DNA from: Parvularcula maris | GTDB taxonomy: Bacteria > Pseudomonadota > Alphaproteobacteria > Caulobacterales > Parvularculaceae | DNA length: 64,000 nucleotides | Direction: 5' to 3' | Assembly (NCBI RefSeq): GCF_024505085.1 | Contig: NZ_JANIBC010000001.1 | Location: 496,001-560,000, forward strand | Shown: in pieces, positions 25,066 to 34,173 of the stretch | Layout of the letters: each line of letters starts with the position of its first letter | Numbering within the stretch: the first letter of the stretch is position 1 | Made by a program: the position numbers and the translations under genes | The notes under the pieces: model-generated | What the model was told of the DNA's origin: nothing | Databases searched by the model: none | The model's input: the letters and a program-made list of their open reading frames with translations, nothing else

Positions 25066-26718
25066 ATGTCGTTCGGGGGCGGGGGCCAAGCCAGGGTCTT
25101 GAGCCCTGACCCGATGCTGGACGACGAAGAACCGGCGCTGGCGAAGCTTCGCAAGCGCTCGTTCTTCCGCGTCCTGCGGACCAGTGCGTTTCGCTACATC
25201 ATCTTCGCAGCGGCCCTGTTCTTCGTCAGCGTGACGATCCTCGGCTTCGTGGTCTATGAGAGCACCATCGGCCGCGCCTACGACCTCGTCGAGCAGGAGC
25301 TGACCGAGGAGCTCGACCGCCTTGAACGGGTCAGCGAGAACAACGGTGCGCCGGATTGGGGGGCGCTCAACCCGGTGGTGCTGGAGCTCGAAAGCAACAA
25401 GCTTCCCGCCAACTCTACCTACATGATCTGGCTCGACGACGGGACTTTCGCGGGCCGTTATTTCGGCAATCTGGAGGGAATTCCAGTCCCCTTCCTGTCC
25501 GCTGACGGATCGTTCGAGTTCTTCTGGGCACCGGAGAAGCCCGATTTCGCCCAAGAACAACCTCGCAAGCGCCGCTATCTGGGCCTCACCCGTGTCCTCA
25601 CCTATGAGAGGGGCACCAACCGTCCGCCCGTTCGCGCGACGCTTCTTCTGGCGCGGGACATCGACGCGCTCTACCAGCTCCGGCAGACCCGCCACGACAT
25701 CGTCGTCCGTGTGCTGGGCGTCACGCTTCTCCTCGCGCTCATTCTCGGCGGCCTCTTGGGCACCGCCCTCGTTAGGCGGCTCGACGCTATCAACCGCTCG
25801 GTGACGGCCATCACCGAGGGCGACCTGACCCGGCGCCTGCCCGTCACAGGCTCGGGCGACGAGTTCGATGTCCTGGCACGGAACATCAACCTGATGCTCG
25901 ACCGGATCGAGCAGCTTATGACCGGTATGCGCCAGGTCTCCGACAACATCGCCCACGACCTCCGCTCACCTCTCACCCGCATCAAGGCGCGCCTGGACTC
26001 CGTCCTGCGAGAGGAGGAGGGCGGCACGCCGGAGGAGCAGACCGGGGTTCTTTCCAAGACCCGCGACGAGGTCGAGCAGCTCCTGAAGACCTTCAACGCG
26101 CTCCTTTCCATCACCCGCATCGAGGCAGGCACGAACGTCATGCAGGGTACGGTGGATGTCGCCGCCGTGGCCGAGGAGATGCTGGAGCTCTACGTTCCTG
26201 CAGGCGAGGATGAGGGCGTCATCATCTCCAGCGAGATCGAGGAGGGGCCGCCCGTTCCCGGCAGCCGCGAGCTCGTCAGTCAGGCCATCGCCAACCTTCT
26301 CGACAACGCGCTGAAATACGCACGCCACCCGGCAGGCAAGGACATCCAGCCGCGCATCCTCCTCACCGTCACCCCCCGCCCCCAGGGCGGCACGCTTCTG
26401 ACCATCATGGATAACGGACCCGGCGTTGCCGAGATGGACCGTGAGCGGATCACCCAGCGTTTCGTCCGTCTGGAGCGCTCCCGCTCGACCCAGGGCAACG
26501 GGCTCGGCCTCTCGCTCGTATCGGCCATCGTGCGGCGCCACGGGGGTAAGATGGTCATCGGCAGGGGCCTCCCCCACGAGGAGCGCAGCCGCAGCCTGCA
26601 CATGCCCGGCGCCTACGGGTTAGGCATCAGGATTGCCTTGCCGGGCGAGAAGAAGGACTGGGCGGGGAAGACGGGAACCGGCACGGGCAAGCCGTTGATG
26701 ATGGCCCGGAAGGACTGA
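25066..26718 (+). CDS. Membrane sensor histidine kinase, partner of the OmpR-type regulator
   Basis: A 550-residue kinase. A first membrane helix (about residues 44-66, YIIFAAALFFVSVTILGFVV) precedes a periplasmic sensor of about 150 residues. The second helix is around 222-246 (VLGVTLLLALILGGLLGTAL). HAMP follows (AINRSVTAITEGDLTRRLPVTGSGDEFDVLARNIN, read as one segment around 247-285). The phospho-His is in DNIAHDLRSPLTRIKAR, then N box NLLDNALKYA, G1 DNGPGV and G2 GNGLGLSLV. The start may instead be ATG 25114 (MLDDEEPALAKL); neither has a strong ribosome site. The inverted-repeat element ends 14 bases before the first ATG. Confidence 0.9.
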   Translation: MSFGGGGQARVLSPDPMLDDEEPALAKLRKRSFFRVLRTSAFRYIIFAAALFFVSVTILGFVVYESTIGRAYDLVEQELTEELDRLERVSENNGAPDWGALNPVVLELESNKLPANSTYMIWLDDGTFAGRYFGNLEGIPVPFLSADGSFEFFWAPEKPDFAQEQPRKRRYLGLTRVLTYERGTNRPPVRATLLLARDIDALYQLRQTRHDIVVRVLGVTLLLALILGGLLGTALVRRLDAINRSVTAITEGDLTRRLPVTGSGDEFDVLARNINLMLDRIEQLMTGMRQVSDNIAHDLRSPLTRIKARLDSVLREEEGGTPEEQTGVLSKTRDEVEQLLKTFNALLSITRIEAGTNVMQGTVDVAAVAEEMLELYVPAGEDEGVIISSEIEEGPPVPGSRELVSQAIANLLDNALKYARHPAGKDIQPRILLTVTPRPQGGTLLTIMDNGPGVAEMDRERITQRFVRLERSRSTQGNGLGLSLVSAIVRRHGGKMVIGRGLPHEERSRSLHMPGAYGLGIRIALPGEKKDWAGKTGTGTGKPLMMARKD

Positions 26719-26779
26719 ACTGACGAGAGCATCAATGGCGTGGGTGCCCGCTCTCTGACATGCCCGAACAGGACGACTT

Positions 26780-28969
26780 CTACTCAGCGGCGAGCACAGC
26801 AGGGTCGAGGGCTTCCTCCCCCTGCTGCGCTTTCGTCAGCACATGGACCTTGCCTTTGAGCATGTCGGGAAGCTGCACATAGACACCGCGGCGGCGAGGC
26901 ATGGTGAAGGCGGCGACGGTGCCGCGACCCTCCTCGCTGGCCATGGCCAAGATACCGTCCTGCGCCTCGACCAGGGATTTAGAGAGGGCCAGCCCGAGGC
27001 CGGTGCCCCTTTTGTCGCTCTCGTGGGAGCTGGTGAAGTTGACGAAGGGCGTGCCCAGACGTTTGAGGTTCTCGTCCTTCATGCCAGCGCCCGTATCGGC
27101 GATCAGGATCGACACGCTGTCGAGATCGGCGACGGCAGTGACCGTGATGCGGCCGCCGGCTTCGGTGAACTTCCCGGCGTTGGAGAGAAGGTTCAGAAGC
27201 ACCTGCTTCACCGCACGCGCATCGCCGTAGATCGTAGGCAGATGATCGACCGCGGCGTGAAGGGCCACGCCGCTCTGCCTCGTTTGGTTCTCGATGACGC
27301 GCAGGGACTCCTCCAGCACTTTCTCCAGATCGAACTGGTTGAGGCGCAGCTCCATCTTACCGGCCTCGACCTTGCTGAGGTCGAGGATGTCGTCGATCAG
27401 CGCGAGGAGGTGTCTGCCGCTATCATGGATATCGGCGACATACTCCTGGTACTTCTCATGACCTAGCGAGCCGTAGAGTTCGGACTGCATGAGGGCGGAG
27501 AAGCCGTTGATAGCGTTCAGCGGTGTGCGGAGCTCGTGGCTGATATTGGCGAGGAACTCGGTCTTGGCCCGGTTCGCATCCTCGGCCCGCTGTTTGGCAA
27601 GGATGTACTGATCGTTGAGGTCGGAGAGGTCGCGGCGGGACTGCTCCAGGATATCCACGGTCATCTGAAGCTCGCGCTCCTTGCGGGCGCGTGCCTCGCT
27701 TTCGGCCCTAGCATCGGTGACATCGTGCCCGATACAGACCCAACCATCACCGATCGTCCGGTGACGGATGATGCGGAGGAAGCGGTCGTCCGGGAACGCT
27801 GCCTCCACCTCTGCCCGCGCGGAGAGGGGGGGAGCGAAGTACTCGCGGAGGTACTTCTGGTCGATCCCGCAAACGGCGGCGAGGTCGTCGACCCCCATCC
27901 CCGCGCGCAGATCCTCCGAGGAGACATCGAAAATGATGCGGAACTGGTCGTTCCAGGCCACCAGCTTGCCGAAAGGGTCCCAGTGAAGGAAGGCCTGGGG
28001 CAGGGCTTCCAGCGTCTCGTGCAGGCGCTGGATAAGCTGGAGCGACTTGGTATCGTCCGCCCGCGTCTCACCGACGGCGATCACCACCCCGGTGAGCTGC
28101 GGGCTGGTCTGGGAGACCTTGAAGTAGACCGGGCGCTTGGATTTCGCCGCGTCGATGAAGGTGAGGTGCACCTCGCTCATGCCGCCGCCGCCGGTGAAGA
28201 ACTTGCGGGCGCGCTCCTGATCGAGGGGGTCGATCATCGCTTCGATCTCACCGAGCGCCACGCGGACATCCTTGGCGGCAAAGCCGAGAGCTGACCTCAG
28301 GCACGAAGGAATGCATACGGACTGCTCGTTGGCGGACCAGGTGCCCATGCCTGCGCGCTCGGCATGGGTGTTCTCCCGTCTCAGCCGCTCACGCTCGCCG
28401 TCGGTCGCCTTGAGCTGGTCGGCAAAGAGCTGAAGCCTAGTAAAGGCGAGATAACCCCCCGCCACCACCAGGAGCGAGGTCAGGATGTAGGGCAGCACCG
28501 CCGAAACGGGGAGGCTGGTCCGCGCCGCCGTGATGACGACGGCATCGTTGGGAAGGGTGCGGATGGCGATACGGTGCCCTGCCGACGCGGCGCCTTCGAG
28601 CCACATCCGGTCGAACTCGAGAGGAGAGCCGCCGCTCAGAACTGGCAGGCCCGGCCCCCGGTAGAGGAAGGCGGCGCCGCCCGCGGGCGCGAAGCTTTTC
28701 AGGACCGCTTCTGCCTCGGTGACTTTCGCATCACCGGGCTGAAGGTCCTCCGTGCCCAGATCGAGCATCATCTCGCTGAGGCGGTAGGCGGAGCTTCTCG
28801 CCGCCTCGCCCGCTGCCGTGCGGTAGTATCCGATCTGAGAGGCCATGCCGAAGATCATGACGGCGATGGCCGCCACGAGGACGAGGACGAAAGAGAGCGC
28901 CAAGCGGGACTGGGGCTTGGACCGCCCGCCCATGCGCCGCACGCGCCGCTGCTGCTTCAATCTGCCCAA
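26780..28969 (-). CDS. PleC-like membrane hybrid-sensor histidine kinase
   Basis: A 729-residue kinase. The N-terminal membrane helix (about 24-46) and a second (about 157-178) bracket a periplasmic loop. PAS-like cytoplasmic regions follow (AGMGTWSANEQSVCI; LPQAFLHWDPFGKLVAWNDQF). The HisKA segment FLANISHELRTPLNAINGF, with YQEYVADIHDSGRHLLALI, closely follows the Caulobacter PleC/DivJ wording. The ATPase has LLNLLSNAGKF, IADTGAGM and GTGLGLALSK. PleC is a DivK phosphatase/kinase in asymmetric division. Identity as PleC is inferred from the catalytic region only. It is convergent with the preceding kinase gene and has no adjacent regulator. Confidence 0.85.
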   Translation of the reverse strand: MGRLKQQRRVRRMGGRSKPQSRLALSFVLVLVAAIAVMIFGMASQIGYYRTAAGEAARSSAYRLSEMMLDLGTEDLQPGDAKVTEAEAVLKSFAPAGGAAFLYRGPGLPVLSGGSPLEFDRMWLEGAASAGHRIAIRTLPNDAVVITAARTSLPVSAVLPYILTSLLVVAGGYLAFTRLQLFADQLKATDGERERLRRENTHAERAGMGTWSANEQSVCIPSCLRSALGFAAKDVRVALGEIEAMIDPLDQERARKFFTGGGGMSEVHLTFIDAAKSKRPVYFKVSQTSPQLTGVVIAVGETRADDTKSLQLIQRLHETLEALPQAFLHWDPFGKLVAWNDQFRIIFDVSSEDLRAGMGVDDLAAVCGIDQKYLREYFAPPLSARAEVEAAFPDDRFLRIIRHRTIGDGWVCIGHDVTDARAESEARARKERELQMTVDILEQSRRDLSDLNDQYILAKQRAEDANRAKTEFLANISHELRTPLNAINGFSALMQSELYGSLGHEKYQEYVADIHDSGRHLLALIDDILDLSKVEAGKMELRLNQFDLEKVLEESLRVIENQTRQSGVALHAAVDHLPTIYGDARAVKQVLLNLLSNAGKFTEAGGRITVTAVADLDSVSILIADTGAGMKDENLKRLGTPFVNFTSSHESDKRGTGLGLALSKSLVEAQDGILAMASEEGRGTVAAFTMPRRRGVYVQLPDMLKGKVHVLTKAQQGEEALDPAVLAAE

Positions 28970-29048
28970 GGTCGATCCGCCCGATCAATCGTGACGGTAT
29001 GGTTAAGCACATTTGAATCCGCCGTCACCTGTTTTTGCGTAACGAAAC

Positions 29049-30383
29049 TCATCGTTGGAAGGCGTAGAGTCCGGGTGCGTCGATCATCCCGGTCAGCGCG
29101 TCCAGAGCTTTCCGATTCTCTTCAAGGAGTTGCGGGTCGAGAAGGTCACTCTCGCTCAGCCGGTCACGATAGTGTTCCCGTACCCATTTTTCCAAGGCAT
29201 CGATCTTTTCTTCGTCCAGAAGGAAGCCATTGTGCAATGCAGCAAGCTCCTCCCCGGTTGCTGCGACCCTCAGGCGAAGGCAGGCGGGGCCGCCGCCGTT
29301 CCGCATGGACTGGCGCAGATCCATGAAGATCGTCTCCTGGATCGGGCCGTTGCCGGCAACCGCTGCCTCGCACCAGGCCTTGGTTCTCGGGTTCTCCTCC
29401 GCCTCTACCGGAAGGAGCAGCTTCATCGTGCCGTCCGGTGCGGTGAGGAGCTGGCTGTTGAAGAGGTAGGAGGTGATGGCGTCCTGTAGCGTGACCTCCG
29501 AGGCGGGCACTTCGATGAAGACCGGTTCGAAGCCCAGAGGCTCGGCCTTGCGGCGCATCTCCTCGAAGGCCTCGTCCTTGTCCTCATAGGCCAGCTCGTG
29601 GAACAGGAGCGCGGGACCGTTGGCGACACCCACCACGTCGTTGTGGAAGGCGCCCGCGTCGATGGCCTTGGCCGACTGCTTAAAAAAGACCGAACGCTCC
29701 GCGCTGACGCCGTGCTGGTTGGCAACGGCGCGGCTGGCCTCCAGTGCCTGTCGGGCCGGGAACTTGGTGGCCTGGTTCTTGTCGAAGGCTTCGCGGCCAT
29801 AGGTGTAGAGGTGCAGGCCGGGCGCGCCGTGCTCCTTGCACAAACGGCCATGATTGGCCGCGCCCTCGTCCCCCATCTCGCCGCCACCGGGGATGGCTTC
29901 GTGGACGGCGAAGCGGTCGCCGTCGAAGATGGTGCTCAAAAAGCGGTAGGTCTGCTCGTGCTCAATGGAGCGGTGAAACATGGCGCGCAGGTTCGCGGGC
30001 GTCAGGTGCAGCCTGCCGTCGCCGCTATCCACGGAAGGCGTGACGGTGGCGGCGTTGGCCGTCCACATGGCGGAGGCCGAGGAGACGTTGCGCAGGAGGA
30101 GGGGGGCGTCCTTTGCGGCCTTCGCGACGACCTCCGCGTCGGTCCCAGTGAAGCCGAAGCGGCGCAAGGTCTCCGTATGGGGACGGTCATGGGGCGGCAG
30201 GAAGCCCTGTTTGAACCCCATGCGCAGCATGGTGCGCATCTTGGCTAGGCCCTGCAGCGCCGCCTCACGCGGGTTGGAGGAGGTCTCGCTGCTCTTCATC
30301 GAGGCGACATTGCCGAGCGACAGGCCGCCATAATTGTGGGTCGGGCCGACCAGGCCGTCGAAATTGATCTCGTGGGCGGTCAC
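29049..30383 (-). CDS. astB: N-succinylarginine dihydrolase
   Basis: A 444-residue AstB, the family's usual length. Recognition comes from EINFDGLVGPTHNYGGLS at the start, GNVASMKSSE, NVSSASAMWTANAATVTPS, AIPGGGEMGDEGAANH, and the nucleophile region NGGGPACLRLRV. It converts N2-succinylarginine to N2-succinylornithine, ammonia and CO2 in the arginine succinyltransferase pathway. It is the last gene of the operon; its ATG overlaps the astD stop by 4 bases. Confidence 0.96.
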   Translation of the reverse strand: MTAHEINFDGLVGPTHNYGGLSLGNVASMKSSETSSNPREAALQGLAKMRTMLRMGFKQGFLPPHDRPHTETLRRFGFTGTDAEVVAKAAKDAPLLLRNVSSASAMWTANAATVTPSVDSGDGRLHLTPANLRAMFHRSIEHEQTYRFLSTIFDGDRFAVHEAIPGGGEMGDEGAANHGRLCKEHGAPGLHLYTYGREAFDKNQATKFPARQALEASRAVANQHGVSAERSVFFKQSAKAIDAGAFHNDVVGVANGPALLFHELAYEDKDEAFEEMRRKAEPLGFEPVFIEVPASEVTLQDAITSYLFNSQLLTAPDGTMKLLLPVEAEENPRTKAWCEAAVAGNGPIQETIFMDLRQSMRNGGGPACLRLRVAATGEELAALHNGFLLDEEKIDALEKWVREHYRDRLSESDLLDPQLLEENRKALDALTGMIDAPGLYAFQR

Positions 30384-31849
30384 TTTTTCACCCCCGGCAC
30401 GGCCTGGTCGTCCTTGAGCGGACCTTCGGCGATCATGCTGGCCATAGGCCAGGCGACGAAGTCGGCGGCATAGGCGCCGGCGGGGCGGTGGTTGCCGGAC
30501 AGCCCCGGCCCGCCAAAGGGCATGGCGCCTGAAGCGCCGGTGGTCTGGCGGTTCCAGTTAACGATGCCCGCCTCGATCTCCACCGCGAAGCGCTGCCAAA
30601 GGGACGCGTCGTCGGAGAGGAGAGCGGCGGCGAGGCCGAACTTGGTATCGTTGGCGCGCTCGATCGCCTCGTCGAAGCTTGCTACACGGATCACCTTGAG
30701 AAGAGGTGCGAAGACCTCCTCGTCCGGGTCGCTCTTCATCTTCGTCACGTCCAGAAGGCCAGGCCGTACATAGGCCGGGCCGGGGCCGTCATCGGTCATC
30801 AGGACGAGCGGCTCGGCGCCGTCGGCCATGAGCTGGTCCTGGGCGGCAAGAGCCTTCTGCACCGCCCCTTCATTGATGAGCGGCCCCATGAAGGGCTGGT
30901 CCTCGGCCAGAGGGTCACCGACGGTCAGCCTGCCGATCAGTGCGGCGACGGCGGCGACGATCCGGTCGCCTCCCTCGCCCTCCTGCACGATCAGGCGGCG
31001 GGCGCAGGTGCAGCGCTGACCGGAGGTGATGTAGGCCGAGCGCACGATGATCTGAGCCGCGTCCTCGGCGTCTTTCACGTCCCATACGATCAGCGGGTTG
31101 TTGCCCCCTAGCTCCAGCGCCAGCATAACATCGGGGCGCCCCGCGAGCTGCTTGTGGATCGCCCGGCCCGCTTCGACACCGCCGGTGAAGAGGACGCCTG
31201 CGATGCGTTCGTCCGCGATCAGCGCTTCGGCTGGCTCGCGGCCGCCATGAACAAGGTTGAGGCAGCCCTCCGGCAGCCCCGCCTCCTGCCACCACTCGGC
31301 CATGAGCTGGCCCACCGCAGGGGTCTGTTCAGAGGGTTTGAAGACCACCGTATTGCCCGCCAGCAGCGAGGGGATGATCTGGCCGTTAGGCAGATGGCCT
31401 GGAAAGTTGAACGGGCCGATCACCACCATGACCCCGTGGGGTTTGTGGGTAATGCGGAGGGTCAGGGCGCCCTGATCCTTCTCCTTGGTCGGTGTACGTT
31501 CTTCGTAGCTCTGCAGCGCCAGGGCGGCCTTGCCCCCTATGGCGCCCGCTTCGGTCGTGGCGTCCCAAAGCGCCTTGCCGGTCTCACGGGCGATGAGGCG
31601 CGCCATCTCGTCACGGCGGTCCTTGGCGATGCCAGCGAAGCGCTCGATTACCTCGCGGCGCTCTTCAAAGCTCTTGCGCTTCCAGGAGGCGAAGGCCTCA
31701 TGCGCCGCAGCGACGGCGGCAACGGCCTGCGCCTCCGAAGCCGCCTTACCCTCGGCCACGGTCTCGCCGTTCGCGGGCGAGGTGGAGGTCAGCGCCTCGG
31801 CCTCGCCCACCTGCCAGGTGCCGCCGATCAGGTTTCTCAGCTCGCTCAT
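30380..31849 (-). CDS. astD: Succinylglutamate-semialdehyde dehydrogenase
   Basis: A 489-residue aldehyde dehydrogenase of the AstD type. FNFPGHLPNGQIIPSLLAGN and KPSEQTP mark the NAD-binding region, LELGGNNPLI holds the general-base Glu, and SGQRCTCARRLIV holds the catalytic Cys. NWNRQTTGASGAMPFGG and GLSGNHRPAG are diagnostic of AstD. It oxidises N-succinylglutamate semialdehyde to N-succinylglutamate. It overlaps astB by 4 bases and astA by one base in one operon. Confidence 0.95.
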   Translation of the reverse strand: MSELRNLIGGTWQVGEAEALTSTSPANGETVAEGKAASEAQAVAAVAAAHEAFASWKRKSFEERREVIERFAGIAKDRRDEMARLIARETGKALWDATTEAGAIGGKAALALQSYEERTPTKEKDQGALTLRITHKPHGVMVVIGPFNFPGHLPNGQIIPSLLAGNTVVFKPSEQTPAVGQLMAEWWQEAGLPEGCLNLVHGGREPAEALIADERIAGVLFTGGVEAGRAIHKQLAGRPDVMLALELGGNNPLIVWDVKDAEDAAQIIVRSAYITSGQRCTCARRLIVQEGEGGDRIVAAVAALIGRLTVGDPLAEDQPFMGPLINEGAVQKALAAQDQLMADGAEPLVLMTDDGPGPAYVRPGLLDVTKMKSDPDEEVFAPLLKVIRVASFDEAIERANDTKFGLAAALLSDDASLWQRFAVEIEAGIVNWNRQTTGASGAMPFGGPGLSGNHRPAGAYAADFVAWPMASMIAEGPLKDDQAVPGVKK

Positions 31850-32877
31850 CAGCGTCGTCCTTTCTTGAGGGGGGAGATCATGACCTTCTCGCCTGAGATG
31901 ACGCCGAGGCTCTGCGCCTCGGCTGCAGTGACGAAAAGGCTGCCGTCGGAGGGTTTGCGGCGGAGGATGGTGGCGCGGAAACGCTCCGCCTCCGGCACGG
32001 CAACGAGGCCCGGCTCTTCCTGACCTTCGGGTAGGTCCGCAAGGATGCGCACCGTCACCATCTCGGCCTCACGCACGGTACGTATACGGCCCAGCTCGGC
32101 CTCGAGGCTCGGTCCGGCGTCGAAAATGTCGACACAGCGGGCGTAGTGGAAGCCCTCCTTCATCAGCATGTTCATCGCCGCCGCCGAAAGATGGTGGGGC
32201 TGGCCGAGCACCTCTCTAGCATCGTCAGGTAGAAGCTCCGTATAGATAGGAAACTTCGGCATGAGGTCGGCGATGAAGCGGAAGTCGTGGGCGGAGCGTG
32301 TGTCCGCTTCCTCGAAGCTCATATGGAAGAACTTGGAGGCGACGGCGTTCCAGAACGGGCTCTCGCCGTCTTCCGTGAACTTGCCCCTGATCTCGGCCAT
32401 GATCTGGTTCGAGATGCGGTCCTCCACCGTCTTCATGAAGAGGAACCGGCTGAGGGAGAGGAGCCGCCCCGCGCCCGTGCCGCGGACCTTGTCCGAGGTG
32501 AGCAGCGTGCCGATCTCCGTATAGCCGTGGTAGTCGTTACACAGATAGAGAAGCTCCGAGGACGCCGAGATGCCGAGCTCCGGCGCGGCGGCCGCGACAT
32601 TGCTGATACGGTAGGAATAGAAGGGTCGGTCCTCGCCCAGCGCCGGGAAAATCGAAGACATGCCCTCGATGCCGCCTTCATGCTCCAGCACGAAGAAGAA
32701 GACGTCCTTGGGTCCGGCGCGCTCTTTCGAGGCGATGGCGCCCATGGACTGGGCCACGCGCTCGGCGATGGCCTCGCGGCTGTTCGGCACGGTGGTCATG
32801 CCGGTGCCGGCCTTCTTGGCGAGCTCGAAGAGGCCGTCGATATCGGCTTCGGTTGCGGGTCTGACGACAGGGGACAT
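31849..32877 (-). CDS. astA: Arginine N-succinyltransferase
   Basis: A 342-residue AstA. It opens VVRPATEADIDGLFELAKKAG and contains GTGAGRLLSLSRFLF, EIRGKFTEDGESPFWNAV, KFFHMSFEEADT, LPKFPIYTELLP-like wording and QPHHLSAAAMNMLMKEGF, all typical of the family. It transfers succinyl from succinyl-CoA to arginine, the first step of the ammonia-producing arginine pathway. The astD start overlaps its stop by one base. The upstream M20 gene ends 4 bases before its start. Confidence 0.95.
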   Translation of the reverse strand: MSPVVRPATEADIDGLFELAKKAGTGMTTVPNSREAIAERVAQSMGAIASKERAGPKDVFFFVLEHEGGIEGMSSIFPALGEDRPFYSYRISNVAAAAPELGISASSELLYLCNDYHGYTEIGTLLTSDKVRGTGAGRLLSLSRFLFMKTVEDRISNQIMAEIRGKFTEDGESPFWNAVASKFFHMSFEEADTRSAHDFRFIADLMPKFPIYTELLPDDAREVLGQPHHLSAAAMNMLMKEGFHYARCVDIFDAGPSLEAELGRIRTVREAEMVTVRILADLPEGQEEPGLVAVPEAERFRATILRRKPSDGSLFVTAAEAQSLGVISGEKVMISPLKKGRR

Positions 32878-32881
32878 GGGA

Positions 32882-34117
32882 TCAGACCTTCAGACGCTCA
32901 GGCCACGGCGCTTTACCCGAGGCCAGCAGCAGCATGATGAGGAGGGAGAGTTTCGCGCGGGGCTCGAAGCTGTCGGGGAGGGCGTATTCCTGGTCCGAAT
33001 GGATCTTGCCGCCGACCACGCCGAGGGTGTCCACATTGGGCAGGCCCGCATCGGCGAGGTTGTTGCCGTCGCAGCAGCCCCCCGTCGGCGCCCAGTCGAT
33101 GCCGATGCCGAGGTCGGCGCCCGCGCTCCTGACCAGGTTGAAGAGCGCCTCGGTGCCGCCTTTCATCTCCTTGACCGGGCGGTGGATGCCGCCGTGAAGC
33201 TCCGCCTCGATGCCCTCGCCGATCTTTGCCTCTAGGTGCACACGGCGGATCTCTTCATCGACCCACCGCAAGTCCTCGGTGCGCCGGGCACGGACATTGA
33301 TGCGCACGATGCAGGTGTCGGGCACCACATTGGTGGCGATGCCCCCCTCGATTACCCCCATATTGATGGTGGCGCCGTCCCTCACGCCGTTGAGCTCATC
33401 GACGGCCAGCATCAGACGGGCGGCACCGAGGATGGCATTCCTACCCTTGTCGAACTCGCGGCCCGCATGGGCGGCAAGGCCCCGCACGGTGAAGGTGTAG
33501 TGGCCCGAGCCTGCCCTCGCGCCTGCCAGCGTGCCGTCCGGCAGGGCAGGCTCGTAGACGAGGCCGATATCGGCCTTCCTTGCCTGGCTCGCCAGGAGGT
33601 CGGCGGAGGCATGGCTGCCGGTCTCCTCATCGGCGTTAAGGATCACGTCGATACCGACGCTCTCGCCATAGTCCGAGCGCAGGAACGCCCGCGCCGCCTC
33701 CAGCATGACGCAGATGCCGCCCTTCATGTCAGCGACGCCTGGTCCGTGCAGGCTGCCATCGCCCCGTGTCACCGGCTTCTGGAAGTGCGACGAGGCAGGG
33801 AACACCGTGTCCAGGTGCCCGGTCATCAGAATACGGCGGTTGGCGCCGGGATTCGCGCTCATCAGCAGCGATTCGGCCCGCTCGACGGGCGTCTCGTCAC
33901 CCTTCGAATTGACGAGGGTCACGGGGGAGGGGGGCACGCGCTCAGTCTTGAAGCCAGCCTCGGTGAAGGCCACCTCTGCTTCGCCTACCATGCGGCGCAC
34001 CCCTTCGGTGTTGGAGGTGCCCGAGTTGATGGCGGACCAGGCAAGGGTCCGCTCGGTCATCGCGCCCTGCCGCCCGTCGAGGGAGGAGAGCGCGCTTTGA
34101 AATTCTGTTGGAAGCAT
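32882..34117 (-). CDS. M20-family metallohydrolase (ArgE/DapE/CPG2-like) of the ast operon
   Basis: About 411 residues. Zinc ligands of the M20 fold are visible: HxD in LMTGHLDTVF, Asp in GPGVADMKGG, the Glu pair in ADEETGSHASA, and a late His in GGKIHSDQEYA. A dimerisation domain lies in the middle (HYTFTVRGLAAHAG). It leads the operon, 4 bases before astA. Neither astE nor astC is present here, so it may supply the desuccinylase or a related amide-hydrolysing step. That is an inference from position. The start could be 34144, but I prefer MLPTEFQSALSS; both ATGs lie in the arms of a 12-bp inverted repeat. Confidence 0.85.
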   Translation of the reverse strand: MLPTEFQSALSSLDGRQGAMTERTLAWSAINSGTSNTEGVRRMVGEAEVAFTEAGFKTERVPPSPVTLVNSKGDETPVERAESLLMSANPGANRRILMTGHLDTVFPASSHFQKPVTRGDGSLHGPGVADMKGGICVMLEAARAFLRSDYGESVGIDVILNADEETGSHASADLLASQARKADIGLVYEPALPDGTLAGARAGSGHYTFTVRGLAAHAGREFDKGRNAILGAARLMLAVDELNGVRDGATINMGVIEGGIATNVVPDTCIVRINVRARRTEDLRWVDEEIRRVHLEAKIGEGIEAELHGGIHRPVKEMKGGTEALFNLVRSAGADLGIGIDWAPTGGCCDGNNLADAGLPNVDTLGVVGGKIHSDQEYALPDSFEPRAKLSLLIMLLLASGKAPWPERLKV

Positions 34118-34145
34118 GGGAGCCTCTAACGCCGAGGCTCCCATG
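34115..34145 (-). promoter_or_regulatory. 12-bp perfect inverted repeat spanning both possible starts of the ast operon
   Basis: catgggagcctc (34115-34126) and gaggctcccatg (34134-34145) pair perfectly across a 7-base loop. The ATG at 34144 and the ATG at 34117 are each inside one arm. It could be a translational hairpin that hides the start or an operator for a transcription factor. Confidence 0.6.
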
Positions 34146-34173
34146 GGTCAAAATATGTTGGCGGTTAGGCTAC

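Noticed and set aside
24770-25154. Short frames on both strands within the inverted-repeat element
   Set aside because: They follow the repeat, overlap each other on both strands and show no protein family. Better explained as a structured repeat.
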